From the NCBI GenBank assembly GCA_016840025.1, contig JAEOTF010000044.1:1-13436 (forward strand): a stretch of DNA of 13,436 bases. Reading direction: 5' to 3'. Below are positions 5,540 to 12,549 of this stretch, in pieces (position 1 is the first letter of the stretch; every line of letters starts with the position of its first letter). Source of the stretch: Candidatus Hodarchaeota archaeon. GTDB lineage: Archaea > Asgardarchaeota > Heimdallarchaeia > Hodarchaeales > YT1-039. The notes under the pieces were generated by a model that made no database searches, had not been told where the DNA came from, and saw nothing but the letters and a program-made list of their open reading frames with translations. A program made the translations under genes and the position numbers.

Positions 5540-5857
5540 ATGTTTATTGCATGTGTAACCGTACGGGTTAAACCTGAATATCGAGAAGCGTTTATTGAAG
5601 CAACTTTAGAAAATGCAAGAAATAGTGTCAATGAACCCAAAAATCTAAGGTTCGATGTCTTACAATGCTTAGATGATCCCAATAGATTTTTCCTCTATGA
5701 ATGTTACGTCGACGAAGATGGCGCACTCGCCCACAAAGACACCAGTCACTATCAAAAATGGCGGGATACTGTAGAAGAGATGATGGCAAAGCCACGGGAA
5801 GGTATTAAACATAAAAGTCTCTTTCCAGAGGCACCTGAAGGGTTTAAGGCTAAGTAG
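5540..5857 (+). CDS. LsrG-like antibiotic-biosynthesis-monooxygenase (ABM) family protein
   Basis: The product (105 residues) has the ABM dimeric ferredoxin-like fold. The sequence resembles E. coli LsrG: an opening strand (FIACVTVRVKPEYREAF), the N-x-x-SVNEPKNLRFDVLQ segment, the strand FFLYECYVDEDG, and AHKDTSHYQKWRDTVEEMM with PREG afterward. LsrG isomerises the phosphorylated AI-2 signal (P-DPD), and other members are cofactor-free oxygenases acting on quinones. The family does not fix the substrate here. An earlier ATG exists at 5525, but the ATG at 5540 has a GAGG (5527-5530) at suitable spacing and starts directly at the first strand. The gene ends 21 bases before the iron-type alcohol dehydrogenase, indicating an operon, so both probably act on a small aldehyde or ketone. 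Confidence 0.85.
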   Translation: MFIACVTVRVKPEYREAFIEATLENARNSVNEPKNLRFDVLQCLDDPNRFFLYECYVDEDGALAHKDTSHYQKWRDTVEEMMAKPREGIKHKSLFPEAPEGFKAK

Positions 5858-5867
5858 AGGGAATCGA

Positions 5868-5872
5868 GAGGT
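5868..5872 (+). promoter_or_regulatory. Ribosome binding site GAGGT for the dehydrogenase
   Basis: GAGGT lies 6 bases before the ATG at 5879 and matches the archaeal anti-Shine-Dalgarno. It supports internal initiation within the two-gene operon. Confidence 0.6.
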
Positions 5873-5878
5873 TAGTTC

Positions 5879-7057
5879 ATGGAATTTGAACTTCTTCATA
5901 CACCGCAGATTCTTTTTGGTACCCGTCAATTCCAGAACATTGGAGCAGTAATCAAAAATTATGGGTCTAAGGCTCTCATTGTAGCCAATGAAGGTGCATT
6001 GGAACAGGGGGGTGCACGCCGGATTCTTGATGAAACGCTACCAGAAAATAACATCGATGCCTCATTCTTTATTGTTAAAGGCGAACCTGACATTGAAATG
6101 ATAGATCAGGGTGTTATTCAAGGAAAAGATTTTGCCGCTGAGACCGTTGTTGGTATTGGTGGTGGTAGCGCAGTAGATGCTGGGAAAGCCATCGCAGGAT
6201 TAATCACGAATGGTGGGTCAGCGCGAGATTATATGGAAATAATTGGGAAAGGATACAAAATCACCAAACCTGCACTTCCCTATATCGCCACTCCTACAAC
6301 AGCAGGAACTGGAAGCGAAGTAACAAAAAATGGAGTCATTTCTGCCAAGGAAGAAGGGTTTAAGGCTAGCATTCGTAGCCCGTTGTTAATTCCTTTAGTT
6401 GCAATAGTTGATCCTGCCCTAATGATTACCGTACAACCTGATGTGACAGCAAGATGCGGTATGGATGCCCTAACACAAGTTATTGAACCCTATACATCAA
6501 ACAAAGCGCAACTTATCACCGATAGTTTAGCAAAACTCGGAATGAAGACGGCTGCAGGATCAATTCGAACAACATATTCATCAGGGGATGATATTCAAGC
6601 GCGGCAAGCGATGGCATTAACTTCTCTACTGGGTGGAATTTGTCTAGCCAATGTGGGGCTGGGAGTGGTTCATGCTTATGCTTCGCCTATAGGCGGCATG
6701 TTTCCAATTCCTCATGGTACGATATGTGCGACCTTACTTGCTCCAACAGTTGAGATCAACATTCGTGAGCTCCAAAAAAAGGACCCAAATCATCCAGTTC
6801 TAGAAAAATATGCACACATTGGAAATTTTCTCATAGGAAAAAGGTTCAACAGTCCAAAAGAAGCTCATGAAGCGGTTGTGGAATTTCTTTACAAGTTAAC
6901 AAAGGACCTGAACATTCCCTCTTTGAGTCACGCGGGAATTTCTTCAAAAGACTTCCCTGTTATAGTGGAAAAGGCAAAGAAATCTTCGAGTATGCGCTAT
7001 AATCCTATTGTGTTAAATGACCAAGCTCTTCATGAAATTCTTGAGCGAGCTCTTTGA
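5879..7057 (+). CDS. Iron-type (group III) alcohol dehydrogenase with altered metal site
   Basis: This 392-residue protein has the full length and layout of the Fe-ADH family, NAD(P)H-dependent enzymes that interconvert alcohols and aldehydes or ketones. The nucleotide-binding loop is GIGGGSAVDAGKA (residues 92-104), followed by the conserved PTTAGTGSEVT (139-149). Metal ligands in relatives such as FucO are Asp, His, His, His. Here the aligned residues are D196, Q200 (in GMDALTQVIEPY), H265 (VVHAYA) and H279 (PHGT), so the first histidine is glutamine. A glutamine can still bind metal weakly, and a subgroup of the family may share this change, but the metal or rate may differ. It is the second gene of an operon with the LsrG-like protein. 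The substrate cannot be read from sequence. Confidence 0.9.
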   Translation: MEFELLHTPQILFGTRQFQNIGAVIKNYGSKALIVANEGALEQGGARRILDETLPENNIDASFFIVKGEPDIEMIDQGVIQGKDFAAETVVGIGGGSAVDAGKAIAGLITNGGSARDYMEIIGKGYKITKPALPYIATPTTAGTGSEVTKNGVISAKEEGFKASIRSPLLIPLVAIVDPALMITVQPDVTARCGMDALTQVIEPYTSNKAQLITDSLAKLGMKTAAGSIRTTYSSGDDIQARQAMALTSLLGGICLANVGLGVVHAYASPIGGMFPIPHGTICATLLAPTVEINIRELQKKDPNHPVLEKYAHIGNFLIGKRFNSPKEAHEAVVEFLYKLTKDLNIPSLSHAGISSKDFPVIVEKAKKSSSMRYNPIVLNDQALHEILERAL

Positions 7058-7074
7058 TTTTCATGAAATCAAAG
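7052..7074 (+). terminator. Hairpin overlapping the dehydrogenase stop codon
   Basis: CTTTGATTT (7052-7060) and AAATCAAAG (7066-7074) form a perfect 9-bp stem with a 5-base loop. The TGA stop (7055-7057) lies in the left arm. The following sequence is T-rich but lacks a long T-run, so this may be a terminator or a 3'-end stabiliser. Confidence 0.5.
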
Positions 7075-7181
7075 TTAGTCGTTACTTCTATTTTCACTTT
7101 AATTTAAGACAAAATTTGATCCTTTTTTCCGATTAATCGCTTTGAAATCCTTTAAAGACCTTAGTGAAGATTAGTCGTATA
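7075..7181. repeat. Short direct repeat and palindrome upstream of the secreted peptidase
   Basis: TTAGTCGT occurs at 7075-7082 and 7171-7178, flanking the palindrome CGATTAATCG (7130-7139), whose core shares the ATTA(A/G)TCG element. Together they could form a regulator binding region for the peptidase gene. This is a weak, inference-level call. Confidence 0.25.
7151..7157 (+). promoter_or_regulatory. Candidate TATA box for the secreted peptidase
   Basis: TTTAAAG lies about 50 bases before the ATG at 7204. Transcription starting near 7180 would keep the GAGGTG ribosome binding site at 7189-7194. A TATAATA at 7178-7184 is also present but would give a leaderless message lacking that site. 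Confidence 0.35.
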
Positions 7182-7188
7182 ATACTTT

Positions 7189-7194
7189 GAGGTG
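7189..7194 (+). promoter_or_regulatory. Ribosome binding site GAGGTG deciding the peptidase start
   Basis: GAGGTG lies 9 bases before the ATG at 7204. An in-frame GTG at 7192 overlaps this element and is therefore an unlikely start. Confidence 0.6.
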
Positions 7195-7203
7195 GAGCTC
7201 TTC

Positions 7204-8172
7204 ATGAAAAAAGCCACTATTCCTATAATTTTGCTTTTAGTGTTAAGTATAGGCTGTTTCATCCCAACACGCCCTAGTGTAGCTCAAATACAAATCCCTA
7301 TTATCCACCTCTATCAACACAAAGACACAACTCTATTATGTGATGCAGCATTACCGCCAAATGCCTCCATTCATCCTTGGAACCATGCACTTCCTGTTCA
7401 TGGTTGTCCTCATTGTGCCACCTACTGTGCACCAGCGAGTATTGCAATGATCGCCATTTATCGAGGACAAACCTCTCCTAACGCGGATCAAGATACTATC
7501 TATGATAGTGGAAAATACAGCGGCGGAGAAACCCCTGGTGATGGTATTATTCAGACTCATGGCGCTGGTATGTACCATGAATCCAATAATGGATTTGAGG
7601 TTCAAAGTGCTTTTGCATATGCGGTTGATACTGCTTTTCACCAATACAGTGATCCATTAAATGGTGATCCAACACAAAGCGGAGCTTGGGGAACTGGATC
7701 TGGAACTACTAATTGGGCAGGAGCATCGTGGCAAGGCGCGCTGACGCCAGCGCAATTGGTCACTTTGTTAGGCGAAGGAAGACCGGTTCTTTGGCTAGAT
7801 CATAATGATTGGCCAGCTGAAAATACCTATAGCTGGGAAGGTAGGACCGATCAAGGGCATGCGAAGGTTATTGCGGGACATGATGATCCAAATATGACTC
7901 CTGGGGTTTACAATGATGATTTCTTCGTGATTTACGATCCTTGGCCTTATGTTCCTATTAACATCCCCAATCCCTATCTTATAAATGCCACCGATCTCTT
8001 TAGTTTCGCTCCTGTACGCCAACCGCAGCAACAAAGCCAAAACGATGTCTTCTTGGTCGATTCCACTTATCCTGTTGCAGAATTGCCATCTAATATATTC
8101 GCTATTGTTTTTCTCAGTCTAGGCATTTGTGTAACTACTATTGTCATATTGAGATACAACCGAAAGGGCTAA
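7204..8172 (+). CDS. Secreted, membrane-anchored C39/papain-like cysteine peptidase
   Basis: The 322-residue protein begins with a signal peptide (MKK, hydrophobic IPIILLLVLSIGCFI, then RPSVAQ). The core looks like the C39-like papain fold: a nucleophile motif CPHCATYCAPASIAMIAIY with Cys75 before APAS, the histidine of GHAKVIAGHDD (His219), and the acid of FFVIYDPWP (Asp245), in the order Cys-His-Asp. Between them are GRPVLWLDHNDW and several Gly/Ser/Trp-rich loops. The usual Gln about six residues before Cys is absent, and a CxxC pair (CPHC, residues 68-71) sits there instead. A C-terminal hydrophobic helix (about residues 298-317) followed by RYNRKG anchors it facing outward. It may process peptides or bacteriocin-like products at the cell surface, or it may be an inactive relative. 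The fold is likely; activity is unproven. Confidence 0.75.
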   Translation: MKKATIPIILLLVLSIGCFIPTRPSVAQIQIPIIHLYQHKDTTLLCDAALPPNASIHPWNHALPVHGCPHCATYCAPASIAMIAIYRGQTSPNADQDTIYDSGKYSGGETPGDGIIQTHGAGMYHESNNGFEVQSAFAYAVDTAFHQYSDPLNGDPTQSGAWGTGSGTTNWAGASWQGALTPAQLVTLLGEGRPVLWLDHNDWPAENTYSWEGRTDQGHAKVIAGHDDPNMTPGVYNDDFFVIYDPWPYVPINIPNPYLINATDLFSFAPVRQPQQQSQNDVFLVDSTYPVAELPSNIFAIVFLSLGICVTTIVILRYNRKG

Positions 8173-8217
8173 TGTACTACTGGACTTCACATCAACATTC
8201 CCATTATCCATAATAAA

Positions 8218-8281
8218 GGGGTATTATCCTCTTCTTTAGAGGAAAATGCCTCTATTTTTTCTAATTGAGGCGGATAACACC
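8218..8281 (+). terminator. Nested hairpins with T6 run after the peptidase gene
   Basis: CCTCT (8228-8232), AGAGG (8238-8242) and CCTCT (8249-8253) can form two alternative 5-bp hairpins, the second followed directly by TTTTTT (8255-8260). TTATCC (8224-8229) can also pair with GGATAA (8272-8277), so the region has mutually exclusive folds. The second hairpin plus the T-run is the likely terminator. Confidence 0.5.
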
Positions 8282-8343
8282 AAAATATATTTCTGAATGT
8301 GGATGGATTTTCTATTTTCTAGTTCACAAAAATTTTTGGTCTC

Positions 8344-8350
8344 TATATAT
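8344..8350 (+). promoter_or_regulatory. TATA box upstream of the tRNA-dihydrouridine synthase
   Basis: TATATAT in the context ctcTATATATttc lies about 65 bases before the ATG at 8415. Transcription would begin near 8372 and leave a leader of about 40 bases. Confidence 0.4.
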
Positions 8351-8414
8351 TTCATAGGTCCTACAGTGTTTTAGCGATCTCCATGCTCTGAAAAAGTTAG
8401 TGGGTCTACACGTC

Positions 8415-9365
8415 ATGTCTATTGTACTATCCCAAACTCAGAATGCTTGCCCTCAAATTCTTGCTCCTATGGCAAAGTTTACAAACCTTCCTTTCCGTCT
8501 CTTATGCCGTAAATACGGTTGTGATATCGTTATAACCGAAATGGTGTCTTCAACGGCATTATCCTATCCTGCAAATCAAAAAAAAGCCCAAAAGAGTCTA
8601 CTTGCTTCCACACCTGAAGAACAACCCGTTGGCGTTCAACTGTATGGACGAGAACCAGAAGCATTCAGAAAGGCTATCAAATTTTGTGTAGAATTAGGGC
8701 GATTTTCATTTATTGATATCAATGCAGGTTGTCCCGCGACTATTGTGAGAAAACAGGGGGCTGGTGCTTTTCTTTTAAATGACCTAGATCGTTTAAGACT
8801 TATATTACAGACATGTACCTCAGTCTCGGATCTTCCAGTAAGTTTAAAGATTCGACTAGGCTGGGATCGAGATATTGCAGATCAAATCGTACATCTTGCT
8901 GCAACGGAGTCTTTAGATTTTGTAACAATACATGGACGGCTTGGCACGGATGACTATAGCATCCCAGCTAATTGGAAACGTATTTTTGCAATAAAAGAGG
9001 AAGCAGAGATATCTATTGTAGGAAATGGAGATATTAATTCGAGAGACCAAATAGAGTTCCTCAAGGCAACTGAAAAATGTGATGGGATAATGGTCGGTCG
9101 CGCTGCAAGAGGCAATCCATTACTTTTTGTACCAAAAAATAGACAAATAAGCCCCGAAACATATGAAGTTGAGCAATATTCTGCCTTTTTTAAGTACATT
9201 GAATTGTTACTTCAGAAGAATCCTTGCCTACCATATCATTTCGTTAAGCAACAAGCAGCCCATTTCTTTAAAGGAATGGTAAATGCCGCTGTATTCCGCA
9301 AACAAGTGCTTAAGACAAAGAACCTTGATGAATTAACAGCCCTTGTTGAATTATCTTTCAGATAG
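8415..9365 (+). CDS. tRNA-dihydrouridine synthase (Dus family)
   Basis: Dus enzymes are FMN-dependent flavoproteins that reduce specific uridines in tRNA to dihydrouridine using NADPH. The 316-residue product shows the family's TIM-barrel signatures: opening LAPMAKFTNLPFR, catalytic Cys106 in INAGCPATIVRKQGAGAFLL, the FMN/substrate residues K145 and R147 in LKIRLGW, His173 in IHGR, then SIVGNGDI and the phosphate-binding GIMVGRAARGNP. A C-terminal helical domain (residues about 245-316) is present, so the protein is complete. The loop after IHGR (LGTDDYSIPANW) departs from the common THxRTxxQxY pattern by lacking the Gln. An in-frame GTG at 8400 is possible, but the ATG at 8415 places the first strand normally. 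It converges on the deacetylase gene with only 6 bases between them. Confidence 0.92.
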   Translation: MSIVLSQTQNACPQILAPMAKFTNLPFRLLCRKYGCDIVITEMVSSTALSYPANQKKAQKSLLASTPEEQPVGVQLYGREPEAFRKAIKFCVELGRFSFIDINAGCPATIVRKQGAGAFLLNDLDRLRLILQTCTSVSDLPVSLKIRLGWDRDIADQIVHLAATESLDFVTIHGRLGTDDYSIPANWKRIFAIKEEAEISIVGNGDINSRDQIEFLKATEKCDGIMVGRAARGNPLLFVPKNRQISPETYEVEQYSAFFKYIELLLQKNPCLPYHFVKQQAAHFFKGMVNAAVFRKQVLKTKNLDELTALVELSFR

Positions 9366-9371
9366 ACTCGC

Positions 9372-10526
9372 TCATAATCCATGAAAAGGGAAAATACGTT
9401 CTTTTAGTTCATTAATAGTTTCATTGGTCACTATTTCAGCCTGCATAAAGTCCTTAATGTCTAATGATGTTGAAATATCTAAGTAAGGGGCATCTACATC
9501 GATATCCCATTCTTTTTTGCAGTATGCTATCCATTCCGCAGGTACTTCGGCAGGGATGTTAATTTCTGCGAGTTCCGCAAGAATTATCGACCATGCCTTT
9601 GCTGTATGAACAGGGTCGTAGCCACCTCCACCTCCCAGTACAAGCCGCCCTTGAGCGGTTGTTTCATGGATTAATTGATGAATTTTTTTAGCGACTTTTT
9701 GATACAGGGTATTTGTCAGCTGAAGTTGAGTGAGTGGGTCATGGATATGTGCGTCCGCCCCACATTGCCAATATACGAAGTCCGGTTTGAATGCTTTCCA
9801 CAGAGGAGGAACGATCTCATCAAATGCGTGAAGCCAGAGTTCATCGGTCGTATAGGGTAAAAATGGCATATTCACCGAGAATCCCTCGCCTTTTCCATCC
9901 CCTGCTTCATACACATCCCCTGTACCTGGAAACAGGTAACGTCCCGATTGATGAAACGAAATTGTCAGCACATTGGGGTTATTATAAAATGCCTCTTGAG
10001 TACCGTCTCCTGCGTGGCAGTCACTATCAAAATATAGAACACGCTTGTATCCGAGGTCTAACATCTTCTTGATGGCAAGAACAGGGTCGTTATAGTAACA
10101 GAAACCAGAAGCTCGAGCGGGATGGGCATGATGAAGCCCACCGAGAAAGGCAAACCCATGATCCACCTCTCCTTCATGTACCAAATCGACTAATTTCATA
10201 GATCCACCGGTTATGAGGGCGGAGGCCTCGTGTACTCCTTTAAAAATTGGATTATCTCCCATTCCAAGGCCGAATCGGTAATCTTCTCCATAACCCTTCC
10301 CACCTAGTTCTTTTAATTTTTTAACGTAAAGCGGATGATGATAGGTCTGTATTTCTTCGTCAGTAGCTTGTTGAGGTTCATACACTTGAATTGAAGGATG
10401 TCCAAACCATCCTAATGTACGAACCAATTCAAAAACGATAGAAAATCGGGTGATATTCCAGTAGGGGTGCATACTGGGGCAATAGTCAAGATATTTGTCA
10501 GTATACATAAAAGCAGTTTTGCACAT
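9372..10526 (-). CDS. Histone deacetylase / acetoin-utilization (AcuC) family Zn hydrolase
   Basis: The family removes acetyl or related groups from lysines, polyamines or acetoin-derived substrates using one zinc. Every catalytic element is visible (numbering from the ATG ending at 10526): the His pair H132-H133 in GGLHHAHPARASGFCYYND, zinc ligands D169 and H171 in FDSDCHAGDGTQEAF, third ligand D258 in CGADAHIHDPLTQ, and the transition-state Tyr303 in GGGGGYDP. This spacing closely follows the bacterial HDLP enzyme, which supports this start. ATGs ending at 10538 and 10508 and a longer frame to 10634 exist, but they fit the fold or the TATA spacing less well. The protein is 384 residues. It is divergent from the disulfide oxidoreductase. 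An archaeal role on chromatin proteins such as Alba or histones is known for some relatives, but cannot be read here. Confidence 0.92.
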   Translation of the reverse strand: MCKTAFMYTDKYLDYCPSMHPYWNITRFSIVFELVRTLGWFGHPSIQVYEPQQATDEEIQTYHHPLYVKKLKELGGKGYGEDYRFGLGMGDNPIFKGVHEASALITGGSMKLVDLVHEGEVDHGFAFLGGLHHAHPARASGFCYYNDPVLAIKKMLDLGYKRVLYFDSDCHAGDGTQEAFYNNPNVLTISFHQSGRYLFPGTGDVYEAGDGKGEGFSVNMPFLPYTTDELWLHAFDEIVPPLWKAFKPDFVYWQCGADAHIHDPLTQLQLTNTLYQKVAKKIHQLIHETTAQGRLVLGGGGGYDPVHTAKAWSIILAELAEINIPAEVPAEWIAYCKKEWDIDVDAPYLDISTSLDIKDFMQAEIVTNETINELKERIFPFHGL

Positions 10527-10548
10527 AGGAAAATTCATATCCCACTGG

Positions 10549-10561
10549 TTTATTTTTAAAG
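10549..10561. promoter_or_regulatory. Shared divergent promoter (AT-rich TATA region)
   Basis: TTTATTTTTAAAG on the plus strand, CTTTAAAAATAAA on the minus, lies about 30 bases from the minus-strand deacetylase ATG and about 43 bases from the TTG chosen for the oxidoreductase. It appears to be the only TATA-like element between them, so both may use it in opposite directions. Confidence 0.45.
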
Positions 10562-10587
10562 TGATAGTTAACGATAAGGTTAGTTGA

Positions 10588-10592
10588 AGGTC
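10588..10592 (+). promoter_or_regulatory. Candidate ribosome binding site deciding the oxidoreductase start
   Basis: AGGTC within GAAGGTCA is about 6 bases before TTG at 10599. It is a near match to the AGGTG element and favours that TTG over the TTG at 10584 and the ATG at 10626. Confidence 0.35.
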
Positions 10593-10598
10593 AGTCTT

Positions 10599-11246
10599 TT
10601 GCCAATTGAAATTGATAGCAGAGTTATGGAACAAGTGAAAGCTGAGTTTGAAAAACTTGAAGGGAAAGCCAAGATTCTAGCCTTTTTTACAGAAGCTAAA
10701 GAATGTAAATACTGTAATCAAGCTGTTGAGCTTGCAGAAAAAATTGCAGGTCTTTCCGACAAAGTTTCTGCGGAAACCTATAATTGTGATAGCACAACTG
10801 ATAAAGCAGCGAAATATCGTATTGATAAATACCCCGCACTACTTATCCATGGCAGAGCTCCCTATAAAATTAGGTTCTTTGGCATTCCAGCAGGTTATGA
10901 GTTTAGAGCATTTATTAGTGCAATAGTCGACGCGTCCCGTGGTACTCCTATATTGACCCCTGAAACTCGAGAGGAATTATTCGAGATCACCCAAAATGTC
11001 CACATTCAGGTCTTTGTAACACCTGATTGTCCTTATTGCGTTTCAGTCGTCCAAATGACCCATCAATTTGCAATAATGAATTCACACATTACGGCTGATG
11101 TGGTTGAAGCAATAGAGTTTCCAGACTTAGCGCAACAGCACAAGGTGCAAGTTGTCCCTAAGATTGTTATCAATGATAAGGTTGAATTTGAAGGAAGAGT
11201 ACCAGAGCACCAGTTTCTTAAAAAAATTCTAGAAGCCATAGCATGA
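10599..11246 (+). CDS. pdo: Protein disulfide oxidoreductase (two thioredoxin folds, PDO)
   Basis: This is the archaeal two-domain glutaredoxin-like oxidoreductase that makes and rearranges protein disulfides in the cytoplasm. With the TTG start it has 215 residues. The first active site is CKYC at 36-39 and the second CPYC at 144-147. Cis-proline partners are seen at YPALLIHG and VPKIVINDKVEFEG. Overall layout, including RFFGIPAGYEFRAF and MVEAIE-like VVEAIEFPDL, matches the Pyrococcus furiosus PDO that I recall. The ATG at 10626 would remove most of the first helix found in relatives (EIDSRVMEQVKAEFEKL), so an upstream TTG is preferred: 10599 by its AGGTC site, or 10584. Two intact CxxC sites suggest active disulfide chemistry, in line with the Cys-rich secreted peptidase nearby, although no direct link is shown. 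Confidence 0.92.
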   Translation: MPIEIDSRVMEQVKAEFEKLEGKAKILAFFTEAKECKYCNQAVELAEKIAGLSDKVSAETYNCDSTTDKAAKYRIDKYPALLIHGRAPYKIRFFGIPAGYEFRAFISAIVDASRGTPILTPETREELFEITQNVHIQVFVTPDCPYCVSVVQMTHQFAIMNSHITADVVEAIEFPDLAQQHKVQVVPKIVINDKVEFEGRVPEHQFLKKILEAIA

Positions 11247-11264
11247 CTTTTAGAAAAGACCATC

Positions 11265-11468
11265 CTACATTGTTTTGATCATATCTTCTAATTGCTTCTT
11301 TTCTTCAAGCAGGTTAGTAAGTTCAATAGAATCAAGTTTAGCGTCTGGTAACTCACCAGCGCCAACCAATTTTATTAGATTTGTAGCAGAATCTTGCTTC
11401 CATTTCGTTAAAATCGTTTTAATTTGGTTATTTACTCCTTCCAACTGTTTTGTAACTTGATCCTGCAT
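11265..11468 (-). CDS. Small helical hypothetical protein (67 aa)
   Basis: I do not recognise this protein. It is almost wholly helical with two charged coiled-coil-like segments (MQDQVTKQLEGVNNQIKTIL, and TNLLEEKKQLEDMIKTM at the C-terminus) around a short loop with LVGAGELPDAK. Such a helical hairpin suggests a dimerising adaptor. Two ATGs are in frame (ends at 11480 and 11468). The second is chosen because a GGATGA lies about 6 bases before it, while the first has no room for such a site. It converges on the disulfide oxidoreductase with 18 bases between and is divergent from the cysteine synthase. Codon use and length make it plausible but not certain. Confidence 0.55.
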   Translation of the reverse strand: MQDQVTKQLEGVNNQIKTILTKWKQDSATNLIKLVGAGELPDAKLDSIELTNLLEEKKQLEDMIKTM

Positions 11469-11517
11469 GGATAATCTCATCCTTTGGTCTTGAATAATTT
11501 CTTCTTTTTACGAAGGC

Positions 11518-11524
11518 ATAAAAG
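11518..11524. promoter_or_regulatory. Divergent TATA-like element upstream of cysM
   Basis: ATAAAAG on the plus strand (CTTTTAT on the minus) lies about 52 bases before the cysM ATG and about 53 before the small minus-strand gene's ATG, so it could serve either or both. A ribosome-binding-like GAGGTG (11548-11553) follows on the plus strand. Confidence 0.35.
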
Positions 11525-11572
11525 ACTCATTCAAATGCGTTTTCCTTGAGGTGCTCACTGTGCGCGGTGAAC

Positions 11573-12514
11573 ATGTTTGCTTACAAAGAGAAAGAAATAA
11601 CTCAACCCGTTTCTTATTCGTCTCCAATCAATTTGATTGGTAATACCCCACTTGTAGAGCTGACAGACCTCTCTATTTTTAGCAATTTTAATAAAATTCG
11701 CGTTTTTGCTAAGTTAGAGATGTTTAATTTTGGACGATCGGTGAAAGATCGACCTGCGTTGTGGATGATCGAAAAAGCCGAGCGTTCTGGCATACTTGAT
11801 GACTCTAGTGTTATTGTTGAACCAACAAGTGGAAATACTGGTATTGCGCTAGCTTGGATTGGTCGGCTTAAGGGCTATCGGGTCATTTTTGTGATGCCCG
11901 ATTCTATGTCGTCCGAACGAAGGGCAATATTGCGGTCTTATGGAGCTGAATTGGTACTTTCACAAGGTGAAGGTGGCATGGATGGTGCTATTCACAAAGC
12001 CCGAGAACTTGCTGCTCGTAATCCTAACTATGTCATGTTAGATCAGTTTAGCAATCCTGCAAATGTCAAGGCCCACTTTCAAACTACAGGTCCAGAGCTT
12101 TGGCACCAAACTAAAGGAGAAATTGACTATTTTGTAGCTGGAATTGGTAGTGGTGGCACAATTATGGGTGTTAGTCAGTATTTACGGCAGCAAGAAGCGG
12201 GAATACAGATCATTGGTGTAGAGCCTGCTGAGGAAACGCCAATTCCTGGGCTAAAAAACATGAAAATCAGTGAAACTCCGAGAATATTCCAAGTTGGGAA
12301 AGTTGATCAAACAATAACGGTTACCTATGATGAGGCTGTAGCTATGACCAGACGTTTAAGTTCGGAAGCCTCTCTCCTAGTGGGACCAAGCTCTGGAGCA
12401 GCACTTACAGGGGTTTTGAAGCTATTGCAACAAAATAAAATGTCAATACAAGGATCAATAGTCACTATATTCCCTGACGGTGGCATGAAATACCTCAGTC
12501 AAGGGCTTTTTTAG
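11573..12514 (+). CDS. cysM: PLP-dependent cysteine synthase, CysM-like
   Basis: This enzyme makes cysteine from O-acetylserine (or O-phosphoserine in some archaea) and sulfide or thiosulfate, using pyridoxal phosphate. From the ATG at 11573 it has 313 residues. K58 in SVKDRPALWMIE is the PLP lysine, PTSGNTGIALAWIG (84-97) binds the substrate carboxylate, and GIGSGGTIMGV holds the PLP phosphate. Features close to E. coli CysM are MPDSMSSERRAILRSYGAELVL, LDQFSNPANVKAHF-TTGPELW, TPIPGLKN and the C-terminal YLSQGLF. The usual Asn-Pro before the lysine loop reads Asn-Phe. A GTG at 11567 and a TTG at 11546 are alternative starts; GGTGA lies just before the ATG. It is monocistronic with a strong hairpin over its stop. 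Confidence 0.92.
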   Translation: MFAYKEKEITQPVSYSSPINLIGNTPLVELTDLSIFSNFNKIRVFAKLEMFNFGRSVKDRPALWMIEKAERSGILDDSSVIVEPTSGNTGIALAWIGRLKGYRVIFVMPDSMSSERRAILRSYGAELVLSQGEGGMDGAIHKARELAARNPNYVMLDQFSNPANVKAHFQTTGPELWHQTKGEIDYFVAGIGSGGTIMGVSQYLRQQEAGIQIIGVEPAEETPIPGLKNMKISETPRIFQVGKVDQTITVTYDEAVAMTRRLSSEASLLVGPSSGAALTGVLKLLQQNKMSIQGSIVTIFPDGGMKYLSQGLF

Positions 12515-12541
12515 GAAAAAATCCCCTTTCCTTACTTTTTT
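12501..12541 (+). terminator. Terminator hairpin overlapping the cysM stop
   Basis: AAGGG and TTTTTT (12501-12512) pair with AAAAAA and CCCTT (12516-12528) with a small internal bulge and a 3-base loop that includes part of the TAG stop (12512-12514). A T6 run follows at 12536-12541. Stem and U-tract are both present, and the convergent MBL gene ends just beyond. Confidence 0.55.
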
Positions 12542-12549
12542 CCCTCTAT

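Noticed and set aside
5540..5857. Calling the ABM-family gene lsrG with an AI-2 role
   Set aside because: The sequence resembles LsrG, but the rest of the Lsr pathway is absent, and related folds have other substrates.
9675..10072. Plus-strand frames opposite the deacetylase gene
   Set aside because: They lie antisense to an intact HDAC-family gene with all catalytic residues and show no domain signal.
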